Assembly (NCBI RefSeq): GCF_000217935.1
Contig: NZ_AFHI01000007.1
Span: forward strand, 1-64,000
Direction of reading: 5' to 3'
Source: Rheinheimera sp. A13L
GTDB taxonomy: Bacteria > Pseudomonadota > Gammaproteobacteria > Enterobacterales > Alteromonadaceae
DNA: 64,000 bases
Position numbers and translations under genes: made by a program. The notes under the pieces were generated by a model. It was given only the letters and a program-made list of their open reading frames with translations, did not search any database and was not told the DNA's origin. Below are positions 54,166 through 62,738 of this stretch, piece after piece. Numbering within the stretch: position 1 is the stretch's first letter; the number at the start of each line of letters is the position of its first letter.

Positions 54166-55475
54166 TATTCAGTCTCCACTATCATGGCTGCGCCTAAACC
54201 ACCTGCAGCACAAGCCGTGGTTAAACCAATACCACCACCACGACGTTTTAATTCATTTAAGGTTTGAGTGATTAAGCGGGTGCCTGTTGCCGCAAAAGGA
54301 TGGCCATAAGCTAAAGAGCCACCTATGACGTTAAATTTCGCCATATCAATTTCACCTATGGCTTCAGCGCGACCCAGCTTTTCTTCAGCAAATTTCTTGC
54401 TGCCAAACATTTTCATATTGGCCAGCGCCTGAGCAGCAAAAGCTTCATGCATTTCAATCAGGGTTAAGTCTGACAGTTTCAGACCGGCACGGTCCAAAGC
54501 AATAGGAGTCGCATAGGATGGGCCCATCAGCATATCTTCCCACACATCAATGGCGGCAAAAGCATAGCTGCGGATATAACCCAGCACTTCATAGCCCATG
54601 GCTTTAGCACGGCTTTCGGTCATCATCAGTACAGCGGATGCACCGTCTGTTAAAGGGGTGCTGGTGGCCGCTGTGACAGTACCAAACTGACGGTCAAATA
54701 CAGGCTTTAACTTGCTGTACGATTCCAGTTTGGAATCCATACGAATATTGTTATCGATTTCAAGGAAGGTTTTGTACGGCTCAATATGAGCGGCCATCAC
54801 TTCATCTTTTAATAAACCATCTTTCCAGGCTTGCGCCGCTAAGCTATGTGAACGGTGTGCCATCGCATCCTGATCAGCACGGCTGATACCATGAGTTTTG
54901 GCCATTTGTTCAGCGGTATCACCCATCGACAAACCAGTGGTGTATTCAGCCACTGCAGGAGGTACTGGTAATAAATCTTTTAAACCTAAGCGGCGGAAAA
55001 TCGCCAGTTTTTGGCCAAAAGTTTTGGCTTTGTTTAAATCCACCAAAGCACGGCCTAATTTTTTGCTGACACCAATAGGTAAAACAGAGCTTGAGTCTGC
55101 ACCACCAGCAATAGCGATTTCTGTGACTCCAGCCATCATGCTTTCGGCCACACTAACTACAGACTGGAAGCTGGTAGCACAAGCACGGGTAACGCTGAAG
55201 GCATCTGTATGCACATTCATGCCTGTGCCTAACACGATTTCACGGGCAATGTTTGGTGCTTCCGGCATTTGTACAACTTGACCAAAAACCAGTTGATCTA
55301 TTAACTTGGGCGACAATTCGCTACGGATCAGCAATTCGTTGACCACCAGCTTGCCAAGTTCCAGCGCTGAAACGCCATGGAATTCGGTCGCTTGTTTAGC
55401 AAATGGAGTACGCAGACCACGCACTATGGCGATACGGTCTCCCTGACGTGTGGTAAGTTGTAGTGGCGCAGCCAT
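54165..55475 (-). CDS. fadI: 3-ketoacyl-CoA thiolase FadI
   Basis: This thiolase beta subunit cleaves 3-ketoacyl-CoA in the last step of beta-oxidation. The 436 residues are the same length as E. coli FadI. The nucleophilic cysteine lies in [11 protein letters not shown], the second histidine in [12 protein letters not shown] and [10 protein letters not shown], and the second cysteine in TACAAGGLG. The ATG at 55475 has AGAGGA six bases upstream; a TTG two codons earlier opens the frame but is not needed. A FadR-type operator lies 27 bases upstream. Confidence 0.95.
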   Translation of the reverse strand: MAAPLQLTTRQGDRIAIVRGLRTPFAKQATEFHGVSALELGKLVVNELLIRSELSPKLIDQLVFGQVVQMPEAPNIAREIVLGTGMNVHTDAFSVTRACATSFQSVVSVAESMMAGVTEIAIAGGADSSSVLPIGVSKKLGRALVDLNKAKTFGQKLAIFRRLGLKDLLPVPPAVAEYTTGLSMGDTAEQMAKTHGISRADQDAMAHRSHSLAAQAWKDGLLKDEVMAAHIEPYKTFLEIDNNIRMDSKLESYSKLKPVFDRQFGTVTAATSTPLTDGASAVLMMTESRAKAMGYEVLGYIRSYAFAAIDVWEDMLMGPSYATPIALDRAGLKLSDLTLIEMHEAFAAQALANMKMFGSKKFAEEKLGRAEAIGEIDMAKFNVIGGSLAYGHPFAATGTRLITQTLNELKRRGGGIGLTTACAAGGLGAAMIVETE

Positions 55476-55501
55476 GGACAATCCTCTTAGTGTGACTCGT
55501 G

Positions 55502-55516
55502 ACAGGTCTGACCTGT
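55502..55516. promoter_or_regulatory. FadR-type operator upstream of fadI
   Basis: ACAGGTCTGACCTGT is a perfect 7-1-7 palindrome containing the GGTCNGACC core of the FadR site. It lies 27 bases upstream of the fadI start, a position expected for repression. FadR itself is encoded at 35.3-36.0 kb. Confidence 0.7.
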
Positions 55517-55551
55517 AGATGTTTTTGATTGTAACCAGAGATTAGGTAAAT

Positions 55552-55567
55552 TAAAACACTTGTTTTA
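55552..55567. promoter_or_regulatory. Possible PsrA-type site upstream of fadIJ
   Basis: TAAAACACTTGTTTTA is symmetric and fits the loose AAAC-N4-GTTT arrangement of PsrA, a second fatty-acid regulator in gammaproteobacteria. No psrA gene is in this window, and an AT-rich palindrome can arise by chance. Confidence 0.25.
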
Positions 55568-55648
55568 AAAGCAACTGAACCTTATATAAAAGCAAGTGGT
55601 CTTAGCCTAGCTTTTTTTTGAGCTAACTGCTTGGAAAATAAACAACAA

Positions 55649-55776
55649 TATACCCAAAGTAATTGGAGTTGCAGAGAGGCAACAAGAGCGTGAGACCCCG
55701 GGAGCATAGTTTAGCTATGTGACAGGGGCGAGAGCACGCAGTCAACAAAGCTGCAGCTTCAAGTACAAAGGGTTTA
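55649..55776 (+). repeat. Dispersed palindromic intergenic element, copy D (compact form)
   Basis: This is the simplest copy, 128 bp: TATACCCAAAGTAATTGGAG, TTGCAGAGAGGC, GAGACCCCGGGAGCATAG, GCTATGTGACAGGGGCGAG, GCAGTCAACAAAGCTGCAGC, CTTCAAGTACAAAGGGTTTA. The ends are inverted, and CATAG/CTATG plus CCCC/GGGG form a central hairpin. It fills most of the gap between the fadI promoter and the Bat operon. Confidence 0.88.
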
Positions 55777-55812
55777 ACTGACGACGATAACTAAAAAACA
55801 GTAGTAGGTATT

Positions 55813-56766
55813 ATGGTAAAGGCATTCTCCGCTTTAAAGGATTACCTGGACAGTCAGGTCTTAGGCCAGCATGCGCTGACCGAGGGTATTTTGTTGGCAT
55901 TGTTGGCCAATGGTCATTTACTGGTAGAAGGCCCACCGGGTTTAGCTAAAACCAGAGCAGTCAATGCGTTGGCACATGGGGTGGAAGGTCGTTTTCACCG
56001 CATTCAGTTTACGCCGGATTTATTACCCGCCGATTTAACAGGCACAGATATTTACCGCCCTGAAACCGGGCAATTTGAGTTTCAGGCTGGCCCTTTGTTT
56101 CACCATATTATTCTGGCCGACGAGATTAACCGCGCTCCTGCTAAAGTGCAGTCGGCCTTGTTAGAAGCTATGGCGGAAAAACAAATTACCGTAGGTCGCA
56201 AAACCTACGCCTTGCCCGAGTTGTTTTTAGTGATGGCAACCCAAAACCCGCTGGAGCAGGAAGGTACTTATCCTTTGCCTGAAGCCCAGCTGGACCGTTT
56301 TTTATTGCACCTCAAAGTGGATTATCCGGATGCAGCGACAGAACTGGCTATTTTACGTTTAACCCGGGGTGAAGCTTTAGCTCATGAAAAAACCAAACTC
56401 AGCCCTATCAGCCAGGCTGATATTTTTGCCGCCCGTCAGGATATTTTAAAACTGCATATGGCCGAAAGCCTGGAAAACTACATAGTGCAGCTGGTGATGG
56501 CGACCCGCAATGCCGCAGCCTACAGCGAGCAACTGGCAAAATGGATAGCTTATGGCGCCAGCCCCCGCGCCAGTATTGCACTTGAGCGTTGTGCCCGTGC
56601 TAAAGCCTGGTTGGAAGGCCGTGATTTTGTTACGCCGGATGACATTCAGGCAGTATTTTTTAATGTGTTACGTCATCGCCTGATCTTAACCTACGATGCT
56701 GAAGCTCAGGGTTTAAGCACAGATGACGTACTCAGAGAGATTTTAAAACTGGTTCCTGTAGCCTGA
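55813..56766 (+). CDS. MoxR-family AAA+ ATPase of the Bat operon
   Basis: This 317-residue AAA+ ATPase has Walker A GPPGLAKT (40-47), Walker B LADEIN (101-106), and the MATQNPLEQEGTYPLPEAQL signature of the MoxR group that heads Bat/DUF58 operons. It is the first of six same-strand genes spaced by eight bases or less or overlapping. Together they resemble aerotolerance (Bat) or MoxR-VWA chaperone systems acting on membrane or periplasmic proteins; the client is unknown. Confidence 0.93.
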   Translation: MVKAFSALKDYLDSQVLGQHALTEGILLALLANGHLLVEGPPGLAKTRAVNALAHGVEGRFHRIQFTPDLLPADLTGTDIYRPETGQFEFQAGPLFHHIILADEINRAPAKVQSALLEAMAEKQITVGRKTYALPELFLVMATQNPLEQEGTYPLPEAQLDRFLLHLKVDYPDAATELAILRLTRGEALAHEKTKLSPISQADIFAARQDILKLHMAESLENYIVQLVMATRNAAAYSEQLAKWIAYGASPRASIALERCARAKAWLEGRDFVTPDDIQAVFFNVLRHRLILTYDAEAQGLSTDDVLREILKLVPVA

Positions 56767-56776
56767 TGTATTTTTG

Positions 56777-57718
56777 ATGAATACCCAACTTCAGCTTGAA
56801 CAACTGGCCACAGACGGTATCCATCTGGATTTACCGCAGTTGTTGGCCTATCAGCGTCATCATGCTTTGCTGGATTTAGCCCCTAAAATGGCTATTCAAA
56901 GTAAGCTCGCTGGCTCCTATCTGGCCCGCAGTAAAGGCCGGGGTATGGAGTTTGATGAAGTACGGCATTACCAACCCGGTGATGATGTGCGCACCATCGA
57001 CTGGCGGGTCACTGCACGCACAGGCAAAGTGCACACCAAATTATTCCGCGAAGAAAAAGAGCGGCCAGTGTTTATCCTGACCGATTTATCTGAGTCGATG
57101 CGTTTTGGTACACAACTACTGCTCAAGTCGATTCAGGCTGCACATTTAGCCGCCTTATTGGCCTGGCATGTGCGGGAAACCGGCGACAAACTCGGTGGCC
57201 TTGTATTCAGTGAACAGCAGTTGCTGGAGCTTAAACCTGCAGCGCGCAGTCAGGCCGTATTAAGGTATTTAAATGCACTGATTAAAGTGCAGCAACATCA
57301 GGGCATGGCGGCAGAGTCCAACATTAATCATGCTTTGGGTTTAATGCGCCGTTTAGCCCGTCCAGGTGCACTTATTTTTGTGATCTCAGATTTCAGCACA
57401 CTTGACGCACAAGGCTTGCGCCATTTGCAGGCCATGCGCCAGCATAATGAAATTCGTTGTGTGCATATTACCGATCCTTTGGATCTGCAACTGCCCTTGT
57501 CTGCTTCGGGTCTGGCGGCGGTCACAGATGGTGTGGAGCTAAAAACCCTGGATTTAGGTTCCTCCCTGTTAAAAGACAGTTATAAGCAGCAGCAACACCA
57601 GTGGCAACAGGCTTTGCAATTGAACTTAAAAAAGCTCAACTGCCGCTATTTAGAAATAAGCGCAGCCTTGCCTTTGATTGAACAATTAAACAGGAGTTGG
57701 CCTGATGGCGAACACTGA
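56777..57718 (+). CDS. DUF58 domain protein
   Basis: This 313-residue DUF58 protein shows the hallmark SKGRGMEFDEVRHYQPGDDV, then RTIDWRVTARTGKVHTKLFR, followed by a degenerate VWA-like fold (VFILTDLSESM with a DxSxS-like DLSES). It is the standard partner of MoxR in Bat operons. The ATG at 56777 is preferred over the TTG one codon upstream. Its end overlaps the next gene by 14 bases. Confidence 0.9.
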   Translation: MNTQLQLEQLATDGIHLDLPQLLAYQRHHALLDLAPKMAIQSKLAGSYLARSKGRGMEFDEVRHYQPGDDVRTIDWRVTARTGKVHTKLFREEKERPVFILTDLSESMRFGTQLLLKSIQAAHLAALLAWHVRETGDKLGGLVFSEQQLLELKPAARSQAVLRYLNALIKVQQHQGMAAESNINHALGLMRRLARPGALIFVISDFSTLDAQGLRHLQAMRQHNEIRCVHITDPLDLQLPLSASGLAAVTDGVELKTLDLGSSLLKDSYKQQQHQWQQALQLNLKKLNCRYLEISAALPLIEQLNRSWPDGEH

Positions 57719-58163
57719 ACCCCAACTGGCGTTGGCTGATATTCAGGAGCCACTGCTCAACACCTTCTGGCCACCGGCCCCAGGCTGGTGGTTGCTGACT
57801 GTGCTGGTGATTGTACTTTTGGCCTATGGCTTTCGTTTTTTCTGGAAAAAATGGCAAAAAGCCTTGCCCTTGCGTCAGGCTAAAGCAGAATTGCGGCTGA
57901 TTAAAGCATCAGATCAGAGCGCTGAACTGAATGAGTTACTGAAACGTCTGGTGCGCTGTTACAGCCCGGGTCATAGCGTATTGTCTGCTCCGGTGAAACA
58001 CTGGCAGGAGTTTTTACAACAACAATTACCCCAACAGCCTTTACCTGATTTACAGAAAGTGCTGTATCAATCGGTATCGGATCAGGCTGAATTCGCCATT
58101 TATCGGCAATTTGCTGAAACCTGGCTGCATAAAGTTTCTGTTAAACAGCTGGAGCGGCTTTGA
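57705..58163 (+). CDS. DUF4381 domain membrane protein
   Basis: This 152-residue protein has one membrane helix (about 27-45, WWLLTVLVIVLLAYGFRFFW) after a short N-terminus with the DIQEPLLNTFWPPAPGWW motif typical of DUF4381. A soluble helical C-terminus follows. GGAG precedes the ATG. It sits between DUF58 and the first VWA protein in the Bat operon, overlapping both. Molecular function is unknown. Confidence 0.88.
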   Translation: MANTEPQLALADIQEPLLNTFWPPAPGWWLLTVLVIVLLAYGFRFFWKKWQKALPLRQAKAELRLIKASDQSAELNELLKRLVRCYSPGHSVLSAPVKHWQEFLQQQLPQQPLPDLQKVLYQSVSDQAEFAIYRQFAETWLHKVSVKQLERL

Positions 58164-59155
58164 TGTTTGAATTCAGCTACCCCTGGTTGTTTTTGTTATT
58201 CCCTTTGCCTTTGTTGCTGCGACGTAAAACGCAGCAGCAAGGCAGCCCTTTAACACACAAAGCCCTGATTAAAGCCGGCTGCCAGGGACATGGCCTGACA
58301 AGTAAAGCGCCCCGCTCTGTCAAAACCTTACTCGCTTTACTCTGTTGGTGTTTTTTAGTGCTGGCCGCCACTCAACCTCGATGGCTGGGTGAAACTGTCA
58401 CCTTGCCACAACAAGGCCGGGATCTGATGTTAGCGCTGGATTTATCCGGCTCTATGGCGATCAGTGATATGCAGCATCAGGGCCAGAGCATAGACAGACT
58501 GCAAGCCGTGAAGCTGGTGGTCAGCGATTTTATTCAAAAGCGCAAAGGCGACCGTATTGGTCTGATTTTGTTTGGTGATGCCGCTTATCAACAAACCCCT
58601 TTAACCTATGACTTAACCACTATTCAAACCATGCTGGATGAAGCAGTACGGGGTTTAGTTGGTGAACGTACCGCCATAGGTGAAGCCATAGGTCTGGCCG
58701 TTAAACGGCTGAATACTTATGAAACCTCAAACAAAGTACTGATTTTGTTAAGTGATGGCGCCAACACAGCTGGAGTTATTCAGCCAATGGAAGCCTTACA
58801 ACTGGCAAAAGCCGCAGGGGTCAAAGTGTACACTGTGGGCGTGGGTGCCGAACAAATGGTGCAACAAAGCATTTTTGGCCGTCAGTTGATCAACCCGTCG
58901 CAGGATTTAGATGAAGTGCTGCTGACCCGTATCGCAGAAGAAACTGGCGGTAAGTATTTCCGCGCCCGCGACTTAGCTGAACTGGCACAAATTTATAAAT
59001 TGCTGGATCAGTTAGAGCCGATAGAGCGTGACCAAATCAGCTATCGTCCACAGCAAAGCCTTTTACATTGGCCTTTATTGGCCGCTTTGTTTTGTTCTGT
59101 GTTACTTGCCTTAAGCCAGGTGCGCTTTGCAGGGAGAATAAAAAATGTGGGCTGA
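58163..59155 (+). CDS. batA: VWA domain membrane protein, BatA-like
   Basis: This 330-residue protein has an N-terminal membrane helix pair (about 5-20 and 53-70), a VWA domain with an intact metal site Asp93-x-Ser95-x-Ser97 (LDLSGSMA), the later LLSDGANTAG aspartate, and a C-terminal membrane helix (about 300-320). The ATG overlaps the preceding stop (TGATG). The next VWA gene starts ten bases before its end. The domain likely faces the periplasm. Confidence 0.9.
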   Translation: MFEFSYPWLFLLFPLPLLLRRKTQQQGSPLTHKALIKAGCQGHGLTSKAPRSVKTLLALLCWCFLVLAATQPRWLGETVTLPQQGRDLMLALDLSGSMAISDMQHQGQSIDRLQAVKLVVSDFIQKRKGDRIGLILFGDAAYQQTPLTYDLTTIQTMLDEAVRGLVGERTAIGEAIGLAVKRLNTYETSNKVLILLSDGANTAGVIQPMEALQLAKAAGVKVYTVGVGAEQMVQQSIFGRQLINPSQDLDEVLLTRIAEETGGKYFRARDLAELAQIYKLLDQLEPIERDQISYRPQQSLLHWPLLAALFCSVLLALSQVRFAGRIKNVG

Positions 59156-60974
59156 TTTTCATTGGTTAAGGCCAGAGTACTTTTGGTTAATCTTGCCTGC
59201 TGTGTTGATTTGGTTTTTGTTTGCCAAACTACGTCAGCCACAAAGCGCATGGCAACATTGGATAGCGCCGCATCTGCAAAAAGAATTACTCACAGTGCCA
59301 GCCACACAGCAGCAAAAACCGCAGTTGTGGTTGCTGCTGCTCGTCTGGCTCATTAGCGTGATTGCCCTGGCTGGCCCTAGCTGGGAAAGGTTGCCGCAGC
59401 CTGTGTTTCAACTGAAAAAAGCCACCGTCATTTTGATGGATATGTCGATGTCGATGCGCGCAACAGACTTAGCACCGGACAGATTAACTCAGGCCCGCTT
59501 TAAAGCGCTGGACTATATCAATGGTGTAAAAGAAGGGGAACTGGCTTTGGTCAGTTTTGCCGGCGATGCTTTTGTGATTTCACCTTTGACTCAGGATCAC
59601 AATAACGTCCGGTTGCTGTTGCCTGAACTGAGCCCCGATATTATGCCGGTACAAGGCTCCAACCTTGAAGCCGCCCTGCTGCTGGCCGATCAGCTGCTCA
59701 AACAAGGCGGTTATCTGCAAGGAGACGTGGTGCTTTTTACCGACGGCTTTGCCTCTGGTGATTACCCTCGTTTACGTGATTTGATGGACAATTGGCCGCA
59801 TCGTTTATCTGTACTGGCCTTTGGCACCACCCAAGGCGCACCGGTGCGTTTAAGTAATGGTGAGTTATTAAAAGACCGCCAGGGCGCTATAGTTTTACCT
59901 CGTGTTCCTTTGACACAGTTACAGCAGCTGGCTGAACTCCGCTCTGGTGTTTTTGCTGTGGCAGCTTCTGAAGAAAGCGATGTTGAAGCTTTGCTCGCCC
60001 TGAAGCCATTAGATAAAAAAACTGACAGCGAAGAGCAACAAAAACTTTTTGGTGATCAATGGCAGGACAACGCCGTTTATCTGGTCTGGCTGCTGTTACC
60101 TCTGGCTTTGTGGCTGCATAAACGCGGCGCCTTGACTGTATTTGTACTGGTGCTGTTTTTACCCAAAGCAGAAGCTTTTGAATGGAATGACCTGTGGCAA
60201 ACAAAAAGTCAAAAAGCGCAGCAGTCTTATCAACAAGGAGATTACAACAGCGCCTGGCAAGACTTTGACGACCCGCTGTGGAAAGGCAATGCAGCCTATA
60301 AAGCCGGAGATTACTCTGCAGCTGAGCAGTCTTACCGGAAGCTCGACAATGCAGACTCATGGTATAACCTTGGCAATAGCCTGGCCCAGCAGCAAAAATA
60401 TGAAGAGGCCATTGAGGCCTATCAGCAGGCTCTGGCTAAAAACCCGGAGCTTGATAAAGCCCGACAAAATATAGATGTGGTGAAAAAAGCCCAGGAGCAA
60501 CAACAGCAACAACAGCAACAACAAAACCAGCAGCAAGGTGAAGGCAAAGAGCAGGATCAGCAGCAAGGCGAATCATCCGACGATCAAGGCGAAGGGTCAC
60601 AATCTTCACAACAACAGTCTGATGAGCAATCCTCTGAGCAACAATCTTCCGAACAGCAGTCGGAGCAGCAAGCTGATGATGCGGCGTCTCAAAAAGATCA
60701 AGCGCCAGGTCAAAGCGAGCAACAGCTACAAGAGCAGCAACAAGCCACTGAACAAGCAAAACAAGAGGCAGAAAAACAGCAGGAAGAGCAACAGCAACAC
60801 AAAGCTATTTCTGAAGCCTGGCCTAATGCAAACGCTGAACAAAGTCAGCAACTGGATAATTTATTACGCAAAGTACAAGACGATCCTTCTTTGTTATTAC
60901 GCCGTAAGATGGCGCTTGAATATCAAAAACGTCGTTATGATCAACCACCAGCCGGAGTTGTCGAAGAATGGTAA
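59145..60974 (+). CDS. batB: VWA-TPR membrane protein, BatB/BatC fusion
   Basis: This 609-residue protein joins a BatB-like part and a BatC-like part. The BatB-like part has membrane helices near 11-27 and 62-77, a VWA domain with Asp99-x-Ser101-x-Ser103, and a membrane helix pair near 310-342. The BatC-like part has TPR repeats (about 355-445, AWYNLGNSLAQQQKYEEAIE type). A long Gln/Ser/Glu-rich low-complexity stretch follows (about 450-570) and a conserved helical end (LLRRKMALEYQKRR). In Bacteroides-type operons batB and batC are usually separate. GGGAG lies eight bases before the ATG. Confidence 0.9.
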   Translation: MWADFHWLRPEYFWLILPAVLIWFLFAKLRQPQSAWQHWIAPHLQKELLTVPATQQQKPQLWLLLLVWLISVIALAGPSWERLPQPVFQLKKATVILMDMSMSMRATDLAPDRLTQARFKALDYINGVKEGELALVSFAGDAFVISPLTQDHNNVRLLLPELSPDIMPVQGSNLEAALLLADQLLKQGGYLQGDVVLFTDGFASGDYPRLRDLMDNWPHRLSVLAFGTTQGAPVRLSNGELLKDRQGAIVLPRVPLTQLQQLAELRSGVFAVAASEESDVEALLALKPLDKKTDSEEQQKLFGDQWQDNAVYLVWLLLPLALWLHKRGALTVFVLVLFLPKAEAFEWNDLWQTKSQKAQQSYQQGDYNSAWQDFDDPLWKGNAAYKAGDYSAAEQSYRKLDNADSWYNLGNSLAQQQKYEEAIEAYQQALAKNPELDKARQNIDVVKKAQEQQQQQQQQQNQQQGEGKEQDQQQGESSDDQGEGSQSSQQQSDEQSSEQQSSEQQSEQQADDAASQKDQAPGQSEQQLQEQQQATEQAKQEAEKQQEEQQQHKAISEAWPNANAEQSQQLDNLLRKVQDDPSLLLRRKMALEYQKRRYDQPPAGVVEEW

Positions 60975-62617
60975 AGCAGTGGTTAGGCTTATTTTTAATA
61001 CTAAGTAGCCCGGTCTGGGCTTTTACTGAGTTAAAAGTATCTTTAGATAAAAACCCTTTATTGTTGGGTGAAACTGCAGTGCTGGAACTGGTCGCTGACG
61101 ATCAGGTGGCACATCAACCGGATTTTTCTGTACTGGATCAACATTTTATAGTGCAAGGCCCTTCTATGGGGCAGCAAATGCAGATCATCAATGGCAAGGC
61201 CAGCCGCACCACCAGCTGGCGTTTATTATTAAAAGCCAAAAAAGCTGGTACTTTTGTTATTCCGGCCTTTCAAATTGAGGACATCAGTTCCTCCGCTATT
61301 GAAGTGCAGGTCGTAGAGTCTTCAGCCTCGACTCAAAACAGCAACGACCCTGTGCTGTTTTTACAAAGCAGCCTGGATAGCAGTGAGCTGTATGTGCAGC
61401 AATTGGCCTATCTGGACGTGAAAATCTTTTTTCAGGGCGATTTACAACGAGGTTCACTCAGCGAACCTAAAGTGGATGGCCTGAGCATAGAACAACTGGG
61501 CAAAGACAAAGAAGGCAGCGAACTGGTCAATGGCGAACGTTATCGTACTTTTACCCGCCGCTACCGGCTTATACCCGAGCGTAGTGGTACTTTTGTGCTG
61601 CCAGGTTCCACCCTCAGCGGCGAAATGCTGGACAGAAATTCAGGCCGTTATGATTATTTTGCTCAAACCAAAGCGGTCAGTGCCACAGCCAGTGATTTAA
61701 CTATTGAAGTCGCTCCCAGACCAGAGCATTTTCCGGGCGACTGGCTGATTGCAGATTTAGTCAGTTTAAATGAGGAGTGGAGCCCGGCAACCGACCTGTT
61801 AACTCAAGGCGAACCTGTCACCCGTACTATTACCTTAACTGCATTAGATGTAGCAGAACATCAGTTGCCCGACTTGCCTCTGAACGCACCTGATGGTGTG
61901 AAGCTCTACAAAGAACAGCCTCAGGCCAAACAAGCAGAACGTAATGGCACCCTGGTGGCGCAAAAAGTCTTTAGCATGGCTGTGGTTGCCAACAAAACAG
62001 GCGAACTGGTGTTGCCTGAAGTAAAGCTGCCATGGTGGAATAAAAAAACCAATTCAGTGCACTACGCTACCTTACCGGAAAAGCGTTTAACGGTAGAACT
62101 AAACCCTGAACTGCCGCAACAAAGTAATGCAGCTGTGGTGGTTCCTGCTTCACAAGGAGCAGGGTCAGTCACAGAGATCACCGAAAACAATCCTTGGCAA
62201 TGGAATTACACCAGTTCAGTGCTCAGTGCACTCTGGCTTTTTTCTGTGGTTGCATTGCTTTGGTTCAGACCAAAAAGAGCCCTGGCCGTAAAAACCAGAG
62301 TGCAAAGTTCAGCTTCAGCCAAAGCCAATCCGAAAAAGCTACAACAAGCTTGTCATAACAACGATGCGGGCCCGGCAAGACAGTGGCTGATGTTGTGGGC
62401 TCAGCAACAATTTGGCAAAGCCCCTGCCTCACTGACCGAATTAGCGCACTGGTGCAAAGATGAAAACTTCGCGGAGCAATTACAGTTGCTGAATCAGCAG
62501 CTGTATCAAAAAGATCAACAAAACTGGCAAGGCAAAATGTTATGGATTTGCTGGTCAAAATTATCACTGGAAAAATCTGAGGACAAAAACGCTCTGCCTG
62601 AATTGTATCCGGAATAA
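60968..62617 (+). CDS. batD: BatD-like protein
   Basis: This 549-residue protein has a signal peptide (MVKQWLGLFLILSSPVWA), a large beta-sandwich periplasmic region beginning with LDKNPLLLGETAVLELVADD, a membrane helix (about 418-434, LWLFSVVALLWFRP) and a helical cytoplasmic tail. This is the BatD/oxygen-tolerance layout. It overlaps the previous gene by seven bases and is the last gene of the Bat operon. No terminator was seen in the 121-bp gap that follows. Confidence 0.9.
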   Translation: MVKQWLGLFLILSSPVWAFTELKVSLDKNPLLLGETAVLELVADDQVAHQPDFSVLDQHFIVQGPSMGQQMQIINGKASRTTSWRLLLKAKKAGTFVIPAFQIEDISSSAIEVQVVESSASTQNSNDPVLFLQSSLDSSELYVQQLAYLDVKIFFQGDLQRGSLSEPKVDGLSIEQLGKDKEGSELVNGERYRTFTRRYRLIPERSGTFVLPGSTLSGEMLDRNSGRYDYFAQTKAVSATASDLTIEVAPRPEHFPGDWLIADLVSLNEEWSPATDLLTQGEPVTRTITLTALDVAEHQLPDLPLNAPDGVKLYKEQPQAKQAERNGTLVAQKVFSMAVVANKTGELVLPEVKLPWWNKKTNSVHYATLPEKRLTVELNPELPQQSNAAVVVPASQGAGSVTEITENNPWQWNYTSSVLSALWLFSVVALLWFRPKRALAVKTRVQSSASAKANPKKLQQACHNNDAGPARQWLMLWAQQQFGKAPASLTELAHWCKDENFAEQLQLLNQQLYQKDQQNWQGKMLWICWSKLSLEKSEDKNALPELYPE

Positions 62618-62738
62618 AAGTGAACCGTGATTGACAGCAGCACTCTGTTTATCTGACTAAAAAAACTGGCTGTAGTCCATGGCTATTGATAGCATGCGAC
62701 CACTTTAAAACTACTATAAAAAAAACAGGAGAATCACA

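Noticed and set aside
60357-60759. Leu/Val-rich minus-strand frames opposite the Bat low-complexity tract
   Set aside because: Poly-Leu frames are the mirror of CAG/CAA-rich coding DNA, not real membrane proteins.
62618-62738. Riboswitch or leader before putP
   Set aside because: Only 121 bases with no clear conserved fold; nothing beyond a ribosome site can be supported.
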